The notes under the pieces were generated by a model. It worked only from the letters and a program-made list of their open reading frames with translations. It was not told where the DNA came from and made no database searches. The translations under genes and the position numbers were made by a program. From assembly GCF_028462125.1 (NCBI RefSeq), contig NZ_CP115468.1, positions 772,001 through 836,000 of the forward strand: a stretch of DNA of 64,000 bases. The letters run 5' to 3'. This document shows, in pieces, positions 52,111-61,657 of this stretch (position 1 is the first letter of the stretch; every line of letters starts with the position of its first letter). Origin of the DNA: Leptospira sp. GIMC2001 (lineage in GTDB: Bacteria > Spirochaetota > Leptospiria > Leptospirales > Leptospiraceae).

Positions 52111-53553
52111 ATGTCGGAAGAAACCCAAGAATTTCAAGTTATTGTTGTTGGAGGAGGACCAGGAGGTTACGTTGCAGCGATTCGCGCATCTCAACTTGGT
52201 TTTAAAGTAGCAGTAGTAGAACGTGAAAAAATGGGTGGCATTTGTTTGAATTGGGGTTGCATACCAACCAAAGCTTTATTAGAAAGTGCTCATCTTCTAG
52301 AAGATATTAAATCATCAAAACAATTTGGAATCCAAGCAGATAAGATTTCAGTTGAATTCCCAGAAGTCATAAAGCATTCACGAAACGTTGCAGACCAGAT
52401 GGCAAGTGGTGTTGATTTTCTCATGAAGAAGAATAAAATTACCGTGATCAATGGTAATGCAAAAATCATCGACAAGACTACTATAGAAGTTTCTGACAAA
52501 GATAAAAAAGTTATTTCGAAACTAAAAACTAATTATATCATCTTAGCTTTGGGTGCACGACCTCGTCCCTTACCATTTCTGCCATTTGATGAGAAATTTG
52601 TTTTGTCGAGCAGAGAAGCAATGGTTCTAAAAGAAGTTCCTAAAAAGCTAGCTATCATTGGAGCTGGGGCGATAGGAATTGAGTTTGCTGATATTTATGC
52701 CTCAATGGGAAGCGAAGTAACTGTCATCGAAGCTCTTCCAAACCTGTTGCCGAATGAAGATGAAGAAATCTCAAAAGTATTGGAAAGATCTTTCAAGAAA
52801 CGAAAGATTGATTTTTATACATCCACCAAAGTATTGTCAGCTGAAGTTTCTGATAAGAAAAAGTCAAATAATATTTCTCTTACTCTGGAAGGAAGTGATT
52901 CCAAGAAAGAAACGATTGAATGTGATCGAGTGATTGTTGGAATTGGGGTGATTCCAAATACTGAACAAATTGGTCTAGAAGAAGTTGGAATCAAAGTATC
53001 ACGAGGATTCATTGATATAGATAAATTCTATAGGTCAACTGTTGATAATATTTATGCGATTGGTGACTGCATTGCAACTCCCTTGCTTGCTCACGTTGCA
53101 TCCAGTGAAGGTATTCGTGCCTCGGAAGATATTTCCATTCGGGAAGGCAATCCCCATCATTTAAAACCTGATTTTCTAAATTACTCGGCTATTCCAGGCA
53201 ATACTTATTGCCATCCTGAAGTTGCATCTGTTGGATTAACCGAGAAAAAAGCAAAAGAGAATGGTTTAGAATTCAATATTGGAAAATTTCCGTATACTGC
53301 AAATGGTCGAGCACGTGCAATGAATGATGCCGAAGGATTTATAAAATTGATCGCAGATAAAAATACGGATGCTATCCTTGGTGCCCATATTATTGGAAGT
53401 GCTGCAACTGAGATGATCAATGAGATCGTTCTCGCAATCAATAGTGAGCTAACGATTACTGGAATTGCTAGATCTATTCATGCGCATCCAACAATTTCGG
53501 AAGTGATCATGGAGGCAGCAGAAGCTGTTCATGGTAAGGCGATCCATATTTAA
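52111..53553 (+). CDS. lpdA: Dihydrolipoyl dehydrogenase
   Basis: 480 residues, the usual length. FAD-binding VVGGGPGGYVAAIRA near the N-terminus, the redox disulfide in GGICLNWGCIPTKA, NAD-binding IGAGAIGIEFADIYASMG, and the C-terminal HAHPTISE catalytic His segment are all present. It reoxidises lipoamide in 2-oxoacid dehydrogenase or glycine cleavage complexes. No other complex genes are nearby. Confidence 0.93.
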   Translation: MSEETQEFQVIVVGGGPGGYVAAIRASQLGFKVAVVEREKMGGICLNWGCIPTKALLESAHLLEDIKSSKQFGIQADKISVEFPEVIKHSRNVADQMASGVDFLMKKNKITVINGNAKIIDKTTIEVSDKDKKVISKLKTNYIILALGARPRPLPFLPFDEKFVLSSREAMVLKEVPKKLAIIGAGAIGIEFADIYASMGSEVTVIEALPNLLPNEDEEISKVLERSFKKRKIDFYTSTKVLSAEVSDKKKSNNISLTLEGSDSKKETIECDRVIVGIGVIPNTEQIGLEEVGIKVSRGFIDIDKFYRSTVDNIYAIGDCIATPLLAHVASSEGIRASEDISIREGNPHHLKPDFLNYSAIPGNTYCHPEVASVGLTEKKAKENGLEFNIGKFPYTANGRARAMNDAEGFIKLIADKNTDAILGAHIIGSAATEMINEIVLAINSELTITGIARSIHAHPTISEVIMEAAEAVHGKAIHI

Positions 53554-53607
53554 AAATGGTTCATCTAATCGAATTAGGATTAACCGCAATGTAATTGTAA
53601 GTAGTAG

Positions 53608-54756
53608 CTATGGACAAGATTTGGATTCCATAGCTTCAATCCATTTGTATATTAAATCTACACCTTCAACATGCGTGAGCGCTCTTCCAATCTGGGGCAT
53701 CATCGCTCCAGGATCAGTTGTAGCCATTCGGTAGTGTAGGATTGATTCAAGTGGTTTGCCTGGAACTACATCAAATCTTAGGCCACCGCCACCTTTGCCA
53801 GCAGATCCAGGAGTTTTGCAAACACCAAACAATGATGAGTCGCTCTCATTGTATGATAGAATTAGTTTGGAATTGATTCCACCTGCCGCACTCGCTTGAT
53901 GACAATGGGCACAGTTTATATCAAGGTAAGCTCTCGCTCTATCGTTTATAGATTCATTTGTATTGGATGCATCTGCAAGTTTAGGGATACCGAAAGAAGG
54001 AAGACCAACTAATGCTTTTTTGGATTCCATATATTCCAGTTGGTTCACTTTGTCCGCAGAAAAGCTATAATCTTTATTGAGATGCCTTGCTTTGATTCCA
54101 ATAGGCACGATGGATTGTGATCTACCTTCATATGCTTGATGACAAGACGCGCATTGATTTCTGGATGGGACGCTGTAGTTAAAAGATTGTTTATTTCCAG
54201 ATTCATCCTTGTAAACAACCGGAATGGATTCTCCTGCGTAGGCAATTTCTGCGTCTGTATTCAGCTCATTCCAGAGATAAGATACCGCAAACCATCCTTG
54301 AGGTTGATGGATGAGGAGACGCGTCTCAAGCCTTTTGCCATATTTGCCTGACTTGGTTGCAAAATTCTCAGGCAAGGAGAAAGTCTTAGCAATAATGCTT
54401 CCAATAGGTAGTTCAAATTCCTTCTCAGAGTTATATGCCATATTGGTTCCGTCTGGTAGAAAGATGATTCTATCCTTTCTGGTATAATCCGAGAAAAGAG
54501 GAGTGTTCAAATCGTACGGTATCCCAGTAGAAACAGAAGTTAGACTCTCAGATTTAATTTCAGTAAACAATCCATACTGAGAAATTTTGTCATGAACTTT
54601 AATAGCTTTACCATCTAGATTCAGATTTGCCTTCGAAGAGCAGTTTGCTGTATTAAGACAGACTAAAAACGATATCATAATTTTCGCTATGCTATCCCTA
54701 TATTTAATTCTAAATAGAATTTTTAATCTGTCTATCAATTGCAATTTAGGCTCCAT
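53608..54756 (-). CDS. Dihaem c-type cytochrome-like lipoprotein (SO2930/HNE_0200-type family)
   Basis: 382 residues. An N-terminal hydrophobic segment (about 27-40) ends NTANCSS with a possible lipobox Cys. Two haem-binding motifs are visible, CASCH (about 200-204) and CAHCH (about 283-287), plus a downstream Met-rich AMMPQIG that could supply an axial ligand. The layout matches the family of cytochrome-like proteins that is regularly encoded next to a parallel beta-helix protein, and the beta-helix gene is indeed just upstream (33 bp). Function of the pair is not known. Confidence 0.75.
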   Translation of the reverse strand: MEPKLQLIDRLKILFRIKYRDSIAKIMISFLVCLNTANCSSKANLNLDGKAIKVHDKISQYGLFTEIKSESLTSVSTGIPYDLNTPLFSDYTRKDRIIFLPDGTNMAYNSEKEFELPIGSIIAKTFSLPENFATKSGKYGKRLETRLLIHQPQGWFAVSYLWNELNTDAEIAYAGESIPVVYKDESGNKQSFNYSVPSRNQCASCHQAYEGRSQSIVPIGIKARHLNKDYSFSADKVNQLEYMESKKALVGLPSFGIPKLADASNTNESINDRARAYLDINCAHCHQASAAGGINSKLILSYNESDSSLFGVCKTPGSAGKGGGGLRFDVVPGKPLESILHYRMATTDPGAMMPQIGRALTHVEGVDLIYKWIEAMESKSCP

Positions 54757-54789
54757 AATTTCTATCCTTTATTTGATTAGCAAAAGCAA

Positions 54790-56301
54790 TCATGTTCCAG
54801 GAAATTCTATCGGCATTCCTTCGAATTTGAATCCTTCACAATCGAATCCATTGTTCGGACTTCCTCCGTAGGATGGTGTGTCTGATATTTTGTATACTCT
54901 TGTATAACCTGCTTCTACGGAAGCTTTGATAGATTCATCCGTTGGATCTTCAGAATTATTTAATAAGGCTGGAAGATTTATATCAAATATGGATGGATCT
55001 TCTTTTCCTTTATTGTTGTTCTTAAGGCAAATATTGTTGTGATTGCCTGGGTTATTACCGAACCAAGTCGTCATCGCAAGAATTGTAAAACCAGGCTCAA
55101 CTCCATCATACATTATGTTCGGAACTGGCTCAGGCTTTAGTCCTTTCGAAGCGTTAAATGTATTCACAGCATCATTCACTAATTTGACAAGCACTCCTAG
55201 TGGACGATCTGTAACATTGGTTTTGCCATTATCTACTGCGGAACCGGATCCGCCTCCAAAAGAATTGTCATGTAAATAGATATTATATGCTCTCCAATTG
55301 TTCATAGGCCACTCAGAGAAATTTGGAGTCTCAGATACTAGACCACTCACAATTCCAATGTCCGTAGAATTGTTTGAACCAAATTCATTATCGTAGATTT
55401 CAATATCACGAATTGAAGTTAGAACCATCCCAATCCCAGCGGGAACTGTTTTTACAATCCCTGTGCTAGCAAAATTTGGATTATTGTTATTCATGATTTT
55501 GTTTTTATAGACACGTATATTTCTCGAGACTATTGTATTTTTATTAAGATCATAGGCAAGAAAACCGCCAGTATTGTTCGTTACAATATTCTCATATACA
55601 TCAGCATTAATTGTATTTTCAATTTCGAGGCCCATCACATTGTACTCAGCCCTGTTGTATCTAACAAGCGCATTGATGCATTGACCGACATACAAACCTG
55701 CATCTGATGCATAGAACGTATCTGTATTTTGTAACAGGACATTCACAACATTCACCGGGTAGACTCCATAAGCACCATTCTTCTTCATATCCTCACCGGA
55801 TGTTGCTGACCAAGTCACTTCGATATTATCGATAATTATATTTTCGGATAAACGAATTTCTAATCCGTTCTTAGGGCTATCCAAAATTTTTAAATCACGA
55901 ATAGTAAAAGAGTTTGATGCTTCAACATCTACTCCATTAACATTTCCTGCTTCTACAAATTTTAAGATGGTTGCCTTCTTGCCTGCACCCTTCAAGGTAA
56001 TTCCATTTACCGAAGAAATTGAGACACTATTGTTGAATACAAAGGTTCCGGCTGTGAGCTCAACTGTTGTACATTCTTCTAATGAATTGAGGACAGTTTG
56101 TAACTCTTTGGTCTGGGCTGGAGTGAACTTTAATTTCTTGGATTGCTTGTCATTACAGTAGATTTCTGAACTGGAAAAAGTCTTCGGGAAAACTAGATCT
56201 GTTCGCTTCTCCATACGTGAGAGATAGAGAAAAGTTATATATAGGATTGGTAATAAAACGATTGTACCAATAACCAATAGTTTTCTGTTAACGTTCTTCA
56301 T
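54790..56301 (-). CDS. Parallel beta-helix repeat protein, partner of the dihaem cytochrome
   Basis: 503 residues. An N-terminal hydrophobic anchor (about 8-27) is followed by right-handed beta-helix repeats (about 85-340) of the type found in polysaccharide lyases and related surface proteins: ITLKGAGKKATILKF, FTIRDLKILDSPKNGLEIR, NIIIDNIEVTWSATSGED. The C-terminal third is less regular and has paired Cys residues. No lyase active site can be assigned. Cotranscribed with the cytochrome gene. Confidence 0.75.
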   Translation of the reverse strand: MKNVNRKLLVIGTIVLLPILYITFLYLSRMEKRTDLVFPKTFSSSEIYCNDKQSKKLKFTPAQTKELQTVLNSLEECTTVELTAGTFVFNNSVSISSVNGITLKGAGKKATILKFVEAGNVNGVDVEASNSFTIRDLKILDSPKNGLEIRLSENIIIDNIEVTWSATSGEDMKKNGAYGVYPVNVVNVLLQNTDTFYASDAGLYVGQCINALVRYNRAEYNVMGLEIENTINADVYENIVTNNTGGFLAYDLNKNTIVSRNIRVYKNKIMNNNNPNFASTGIVKTVPAGIGMVLTSIRDIEIYDNEFGSNNSTDIGIVSGLVSETPNFSEWPMNNWRAYNIYLHDNSFGGGSGSAVDNGKTNVTDRPLGVLVKLVNDAVNTFNASKGLKPEPVPNIMYDGVEPGFTILAMTTWFGNNPGNHNNICLKNNNKGKEDPSIFDINLPALLNNSEDPTDESIKASVEAGYTRVYKISDTPSYGGSPNNGFDCEGFKFEGMPIEFPGT

Positions 56302-56395
56302 TGAAATTCACTCCTCAAACCTAATAATGATCAATTTAATGCAAATTCAAGAACAACTTGAACGCAAGATAATTACAAGAAAAAATCTCCGCAAA

Positions 56396-56479
56396 ATGAA
56401 GAGATTTGGATTGATTTATGCCATTAGTATAGGTGTAGCCTTAGCAATTCTTGGGTCAAAAGGCGACTGTATTCGTTAA
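56396..56479 (+). CDS. Possible 27-residue membrane peptide or signal-peptide remnant
   Basis: ATG 56396 to TAA 56477-56479. The product begins MKRFGLIYAISIGVALAILG and ends KGDCIR: a positive start, one hydrophobic segment and a Cys, so it looks like a signal peptide without a mature part. No ribosome site of note. Confidence 0.25.
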   Translation: MKRFGLIYAISIGVALAILGSKGDCIR

Positions 56480-56657
56480 ATGTTGAGTCCTAGAATTGGG
56501 CAGATCTGAGAATAAAACTGGAATTCTGAGAAATTTATTGATAAATTGTGAAATTATCTGATTCGATGAGTTAATTATTTCCTTTTTTCAATTATTGTCT
56601 GGTTTATTGGTCAATTTATCATTTTATATCGACTAATAAAGATTAACTGAAGATCAG

Positions 56658-56819
56658 ATGGAAATAGCATATACGGATGCTGCGGGCAGAGTTTCTGATC
56701 CGGATCCGATCTGCTATAAATCCTATGTGAGTTTAGATGCAGGTGATGTTAGTGCAATGCCACTTACTCCTGGCTTATATACTTGGTCGACTGAACTGAC
56801 TATTGATAAGATTCATTGA
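56658..56819 (+). pseudogene. 53-codon ORF, possible 3' fragment of a lost gene
   Basis: ATG 56658 to TGA 56817-56819. The peptide (MEIAYTDAAGRVSDPDPI... ending LTIDKIH) has the composition of a folded exported domain rather than random AT-rich translation, but lacks a ribosome site and a signal. Together with the signal-like ORF 180 bp upstream it may be what is left of one gene. No homologue recognised. Confidence 0.25.
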
Positions 56820-56884
56820 CATCATATCAGCGGTTTTTTTTGTCTTAAAATCTCAAAATAATCTATAAAATAAACCTTGTCAAA

Positions 56885-58921
56885 ATGCAATCTTTGAATA
56901 GGTTCATGTCTGTGAGTTGTCTTCGGCGATTTATTTTTTTGTATATTCTGACTGCTCTGATTTTCGGCAATACCGTAAGTTCAGAAGAAATTTCCATTCA
57001 TGTAGAAGATTTTCAGAATATTTCAAACCTTGCAAGATACAAGGTGGTCGATCCAGAAATTCTGAATCCTCTAAATCCTCAGATCCTAGGATCGAGTCCG
57101 AATCAATCCAATGAAGATTCTTCTATTGATGGGAATGATTGGAAGAAATTTAATCAAAATTATCCAAATTTAGGTTTTTTGCGTAGCGGAGTATGGATTC
57201 ATTTTCAATTTTCGAATCCCAGTAACTCCAAGAAAACGTCATTTCTAGAACTCCGATATCCTTTGTTAGATGAGGTGGATTTTTATGAGATTAAGAATGG
57301 AGTTGTAATCCAAGATGTTCATACTGGCGATCTTCGCAATTTTGATACGAGAAAAATAGAGAATCGTTTTTTTACTTTCCCGATCGAACTCGAATCTCAA
57401 GAAAAGACGGAAGTTCTAATTCGAATTTACTCTACAAGCCTTTTCTTTTTGCCTTTTCGTATCTATTCCCCCATAAGTTTCTATAAGTCGATTCAGAGAG
57501 ATAGTTTAATTTATGGATTCATTTATGGGATTATGGCGTTCGGAATTGTTTATACTCTAGTTTGGTTTTTTCTTCTTAGATCAAGGATCTATCTAGTCCT
57601 AGCACTAATGATTTTAATCAGTTTGGTATTTCTATCTATTCTCTCTGGTTATTTTTTTGCAGTATTCTTTCCAACCTATCCAGAATTTATTTCGAGAATA
57701 ACACCGAGTCTTGTCTTTGTCAATTTTGCATTGTTTCTTTTGATCATGATCTATTCGATGATTATCAACTCATCTTATCCGAAATTTCATAAAATCCAAA
57801 TTGGAATATCGATACTGTGTTTAATTTTTGCAGCAATTGGATTTTTTCTTCCTCAAGAGATTACATTGCGAGTGGCAACTATTTCAGCTTTTTTGATCAT
57901 TGGAATCTCTATTTTCAATGTTGTCCAAGGTCTGATACGAAAAGTAATTATTTCTTACTTCTTTCTTCCGATTATTTTACTCTATTCTTTTTCTGCTGGA
58001 ATTAGAGCTGTATCGGCTTTCGTCGAGTTGCACGAATTTTTCTATTGGATTGATTGGAGCCAGGTCAATATTCTATTTTCAATTGCGTTTATTACAGCTG
58101 GATTGAGTTATCAATTTCTAAAATTAAAGAATGAAAAAGATGATATTGAGAAGCAGTATTTTTTCTCAGACAAAAAGTTAACAGAAATCAAACAAGAATT
58201 AAATGTTGCAAGATCAATTCAGAATTATTTATTGCCTAGCTCACAGCCAACTAATTCAAAACTATCCGTCGAAGCTTACTATCGCCCAGCAAGTGAAATC
58301 GGTGGTGATTTTTATGACTTTGTAGAACTCGATGAATCGGGGATTGGATTTTTTATGGCTGATGTGACGGGACATGGTGTATCAGCAGCTATGTTTGCTT
58401 CAATGGTAAAATTTTCTCTTGCAGGATCTGCAAAAAAATCTTGGAAATCACCAGCGAAACTTTTAGAAAGTCTAAACTCCAATCTCTATGAGACATTGGG
58501 TAAGTTTCAGCTAACAGCTATTTATATATTCTGCGATACAGCTTCCAAGGAACTCAGAATTGCTCGATGTGGCCATCCTCCCATGTTACTCCTGACAGAG
58601 TCGCAGCCTAAACCTCAGGAAATTTTGACCAAGGGTGCCTTGATCGGATTGCTAAAAAATCAATCTCTCGAAGAGAAGGTGATATCGATTGAAGAGAAAA
58701 CTCGATTCTTTATCTATACAGATGGATTGGTGGAAGTGGAATCAGATTCAGGTGAAGAGTTTGGAATAGAAAAACTCACGAATCTGTTAACGGAGAAAGC
58801 TCATTTGAATCCAAAAGATTTTTCCCAAACACTAGTTGCGGATTTGAATCGGTTTGCCAGCAAAAATTCAGGCTTTCATGACGATGTCACTTTCTTAGTT
58901 GCAGATTTTAAAAATTTATAA
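56885..58921 (+). CDS. 7TMR-DISM receptor with SpoIIE/RsbU-type PP2C phosphatase
   Basis: 678 residues. A signal segment (about 14-30, SSEE) precedes a periplasmic 7TMR-DISMED2-type beta domain (about 35-190), then seven membrane helices (about 200-415), a coiled linker and a PP2C domain (about 465-678). The acidic motifs are canonical: EIGGDFYDF, MADVTGHGVSAAMFASM, YTDGLVEVESDSGEEFG and DDVTFLV. It should be an active Ser/Thr phosphatase driven by an extracytoplasmic ligand, typically acting on anti-anti-sigma proteins. No such partner gene is beside it. Confidence 0.87.
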   Translation: MQSLNRFMSVSCLRRFIFLYILTALIFGNTVSSEEISIHVEDFQNISNLARYKVVDPEILNPLNPQILGSSPNQSNEDSSIDGNDWKKFNQNYPNLGFLRSGVWIHFQFSNPSNSKKTSFLELRYPLLDEVDFYEIKNGVVIQDVHTGDLRNFDTRKIENRFFTFPIELESQEKTEVLIRIYSTSLFFLPFRIYSPISFYKSIQRDSLIYGFIYGIMAFGIVYTLVWFFLLRSRIYLVLALMILISLVFLSILSGYFFAVFFPTYPEFISRITPSLVFVNFALFLLIMIYSMIINSSYPKFHKIQIGISILCLIFAAIGFFLPQEITLRVATISAFLIIGISIFNVVQGLIRKVIISYFFLPIILLYSFSAGIRAVSAFVELHEFFYWIDWSQVNILFSIAFITAGLSYQFLKLKNEKDDIEKQYFFSDKKLTEIKQELNVARSIQNYLLPSSQPTNSKLSVEAYYRPASEIGGDFYDFVELDESGIGFFMADVTGHGVSAAMFASMVKFSLAGSAKKSWKSPAKLLESLNSNLYETLGKFQLTAIYIFCDTASKELRIARCGHPPMLLLTESQPKPQEILTKGALIGLLKNQSLEEKVISIEEKTRFFIYTDGLVEVESDSGEEFGIEKLTNLLTEKAHLNPKDFSQTLVADLNRFASKNSGFHDDVTFLVADFKNL

Positions 58922-58987
58922 TATAAAAAACCAAATTGTCAATAGCCGGTTGTCTAATTAACAATTCATTTATGGTTTGGTTTTCTA

Positions 58988-60043
58988 ATGCAGTTTAATA
59001 CTTCGACCTTCATTGGTTATTTTATCATCATGTTTTTCACTTTCGGCAATTGTTCTTCATCCAATTTATTCTATGATCCAAACAAAACTCACCATACAAA
59101 ATCTGGTTTTATAAATCCAACACCTGGATTTCAAGATCACGGATTTTTGGATCTTTTCCGCTGGATGTCAACGAGGTTTCTCAATGAGACGTCCTTAGAT
59201 CCAGAGGATTACGAATTTATAACTTATGAGAATGATGGGAAAAAATTATTGAATTATAATGGTCGCTGGTCTGTGACTTGGATCGGCCATGCAACCACTA
59301 TAGTCCAGATTGAAGGAATGAATGTGGTGACCGATCCAATCTGGTCGGAGCGTTGTTCTCCTGTTTCTTGGGCGGGGCCTAAGAGATACACGAAACCTGG
59401 TGTTGCAATTGAGAATCTACCCAAAATCGATGTGGTAATTATCTCGCACAATCATTACGATCATATGGATATTCCTAGTTTGCTTGAATTGGATCGAAAA
59501 TTTTCACCTTTGTTTTTGGTTGGTTTGCGCAATCGTCAGTTTCTAATTGATGCAGGAATACAAAACGTACGGGAGTTGGATTGGTGGGATGAGATCGATG
59601 TGCTCGGTAAGAAAATCGTTTTCACTCCAACTCAACATTTTTCAGCAAGGGGTGTGTTTGATCGTGATGAGACTCTTTGGGGTAGCTATGCGATAATCGG
59701 CAAGAAGACTAAGGTTTTTTTTGGTGGTGATACGGGCTATTTTCCCGGTTTCAAAGAGATTGGAGAGAAGTTTGAGGGATTTGATCTCGCCATTTTGCCA
59801 ATCGGAGCCTACAATCCGAAGTGGTTTATGGAGCCTGTTCACATGGATCCGCCTCAATCTGTTCAGGCTTATATCGATTTGAAAGCAAAATTCCTAATGC
59901 CTATGCATTATAATACTTTCGTTTTGACTGACGAGCCGCTCGATGAGCCAGTACCGTATACCAAGAAGGAACTCGAAAAAAGGTCAATCTCTCTCGATAG
60001 GCTCTTGGATCTTAAACTGGGAGAAAGTTTTTTTGGGAACTAA
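58988..60043 (+). CDS. MBL-fold lipoprotein, UlaG/NAPE-PLD-like
   Basis: 351 residues. Signal segment ending FTFGNCSS with lipobox Cys23. Metal ligands are in ISHNHYDHMD (H-x-H-x-D-H), FTPTQHFSARG, FFGGDTGYF and MPMHYNTF; WIGHATTIVQIEG and TDPIWSERCSPVSWAGPKRY are hallmarks of the NAPE-phospholipase-D-like group. Predicted periplasmic or outer-membrane-attached hydrolase, possibly on lipids; the substrate is not shown. Confidence 0.8.
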   Translation: MQFNTSTFIGYFIIMFFTFGNCSSSNLFYDPNKTHHTKSGFINPTPGFQDHGFLDLFRWMSTRFLNETSLDPEDYEFITYENDGKKLLNYNGRWSVTWIGHATTIVQIEGMNVVTDPIWSERCSPVSWAGPKRYTKPGVAIENLPKIDVVIISHNHYDHMDIPSLLELDRKFSPLFLVGLRNRQFLIDAGIQNVRELDWWDEIDVLGKKIVFTPTQHFSARGVFDRDETLWGSYAIIGKKTKVFFGGDTGYFPGFKEIGEKFEGFDLAILPIGAYNPKWFMEPVHMDPPQSVQAYIDLKAKFLMPMHYNTFVLTDEPLDEPVPYTKKELEKRSISLDRLLDLKLGESFFGN

Positions 60044-60096
60044 TTGCAATCTTTAGGACTGCTTTCTACACTGTCCTAAAAAACAGAGGGGTCACT

Positions 60097-61563
60097 ATGC
60101 TCATTCGCAGGTTACTAATAGCCTTAGTTCTAGTGTTTTCATTTTCCATTGTATCTTTATCTTTATCCGCTCAGGACAAGACCGAGGCTACTGAAAGTAT
60201 ATCTGAAGCTCCTGCTGTCGATTCCGAATCGCATGAAGAGCATGTAGACCACCATAAAGGCGAGGAATTACCTTACTGGACTGTGATACCTTTTGTTTTG
60301 ATTCTTCTGTCCATAGCGATTCTTCCAATTGCATCTCATGCTACAGAACATTGGTGGGAGAATAATAATAATAAATTATTGATCGCCCTGATATTGGGCG
60401 GAATTTCGTTTGCTGCACTCACATATTTTGGTTGGTTCCATACAATTGTTCATACTGTAGTTTTTGAATATATTCCTTTTATAATATTACTTGGTTCTCT
60501 TTATTATATTTCAGGGGGAATTGTATTAAAAGGCGATATTGAAGCAACCCCTCTTAATAACACCTTGTTTTTGTTAACGGGAACATTGCTTGCTTCTTTT
60601 ATCGGAACTACAGGTGCCTCGATGCTCTTGATTCGTCCTCTATTGAATACGAATGCAGAGAGAAAGCATGTTGTCCATACGGTGATCTTTTTTATATTTC
60701 TTGTCTCAAATATTGGTGGTTCCTTAACACCATTAGGCGACCCTCCACTTTTCTTGGGATATTTACAAGGAGTTCCGTTTACTTGGACATTTGGGCTTTT
60801 TCCAGAGATGTTTATAGCTTCTTGTATACTACTGATTTTATATTTTATATGGGATTCAATCAAATACAAACAAGAGTCAATTAAGGATATCAAGAAAGAC
60901 CAGACAAATATCCAGCCGATTACTCTAAGCGGACAAGTAAATTTTATTTGGTTACTTGGAATTGTTCTGAGTGTTGCCTTCATCAACCAGAATTACATTC
61001 CAGCAATTAAGGATTACCCTTATCTTGGATTCATTCGTGAATTCGTGATGATTGTTTTTATTCTTCTCTCACTATTTACTTCGAAAGAAGAATACAGAAA
61101 GGAAAACAAATTTACTTTGCATCCAATCACTGAGGTTGCCTATTTATTCATTGGAATATTTGTATGTATGATTCCCGCATTAGTCTTATTGGAAGCGCAT
61201 GGTGCCGAGTTAGGCGTGACTGAGCCATGGCATTTTTTCTGGGCAACTGGTTTATTCTCATCTGTTCTTGATAATGCACCGACCTATCTAACATTCTTGA
61301 GTCTAGCTAAGGGATTACTAGGTTACAATTCAGTTGCACAAATTCTTGCCAATCCTGCCGCAGAGGCTTTGCTTAAAGCTATATCAGTCGGAGCTGTATT
61401 TATGGGAGCCAATTCCTATATTGGTAATGCTCCTAACTTTATGGTTAAGTCTGTTGCTGAAGAGAACAAGATCAAAATGCCTTCATTTGGTGGATACATG
61501 TTGTATTCAATTGGGATACTTTTCCCAATATTTTTCTTACTCACGCTGATCTTTTTTAAATAG
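60097..61563 (+). CDS. Sodium:proton antiporter, NhaD/citrate-transporter-like
   Basis: 488 residues. An N-terminal signal-like helix (about 5-28), a Glu/His-rich soluble stretch (EHVDHHKGEE) and 11-12 membrane helices. Ion-transporter family patterns are visible: SNIGGSLTPLGDPPLFLGYL and, in the second half, ATGLFSSVLDNAPTYLTFL and GANSYIGNAPNFM, forming the inverted repeat with conserved Asp and Asn residues seen in NhaD. Likely role is pH and sodium homeostasis. Confidence 0.82.
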   Translation: MLIRRLLIALVLVFSFSIVSLSLSAQDKTEATESISEAPAVDSESHEEHVDHHKGEELPYWTVIPFVLILLSIAILPIASHATEHWWENNNNKLLIALILGGISFAALTYFGWFHTIVHTVVFEYIPFIILLGSLYYISGGIVLKGDIEATPLNNTLFLLTGTLLASFIGTTGASMLLIRPLLNTNAERKHVVHTVIFFIFLVSNIGGSLTPLGDPPLFLGYLQGVPFTWTFGLFPEMFIASCILLILYFIWDSIKYKQESIKDIKKDQTNIQPITLSGQVNFIWLLGIVLSVAFINQNYIPAIKDYPYLGFIREFVMIVFILLSLFTSKEEYRKENKFTLHPITEVAYLFIGIFVCMIPALVLLEAHGAELGVTEPWHFFWATGLFSSVLDNAPTYLTFLSLAKGLLGYNSVAQILANPAAEALLKAISVGAVFMGANSYIGNAPNFMVKSVAEENKIKMPSFGGYMLYSIGILFPIFFLLTLIFFK

Positions 61564-61605
61564 GGATTTATTCGTATAAAAATTAAATTTTTGAACGGAA
61601 ATGAA

Positions 61606-61619
61606 TCCTTAATTAAGGA
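61606..61619. promoter_or_regulatory. 14-bp perfect palindrome upstream of the ammonia-lyase gene
   Basis: TCCTTAATTAAGGA is a perfect palindrome 38 bp before the start at 61658 and 43 bp after the antiporter stop. It could be a dimeric-repressor operator. Its AT-rich centre makes chance possible. Confidence 0.3.
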
Positions 61620-61657
61620 AAAGTTTGTAGATTTAAAAATGGATTGTCTAGTCTAAG

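Larger units (their letters stand above)
56302..56884 (+). other. 583-bp intergenic region with two short ORFs
   Basis: This is the longest stretch without a firm gene. It contains a 27-codon ORF at 56396-56479 and a 53-codon ORF at 56658-56819. There is no RNA gene, clear promoter or terminator that I can support; an 8-base T-run follows at about 56835-56842 without a convincing hairpin. It may hold the remains of a decayed exported-protein gene. Confidence 0.4.

Noticed and set aside
58931..58980. AACCAAA...TTTGGTT inverted repeat before the MBL lipoprotein gene
   Set aside because: The arms are short, AT-rich and interrupted; expected by chance in this composition.
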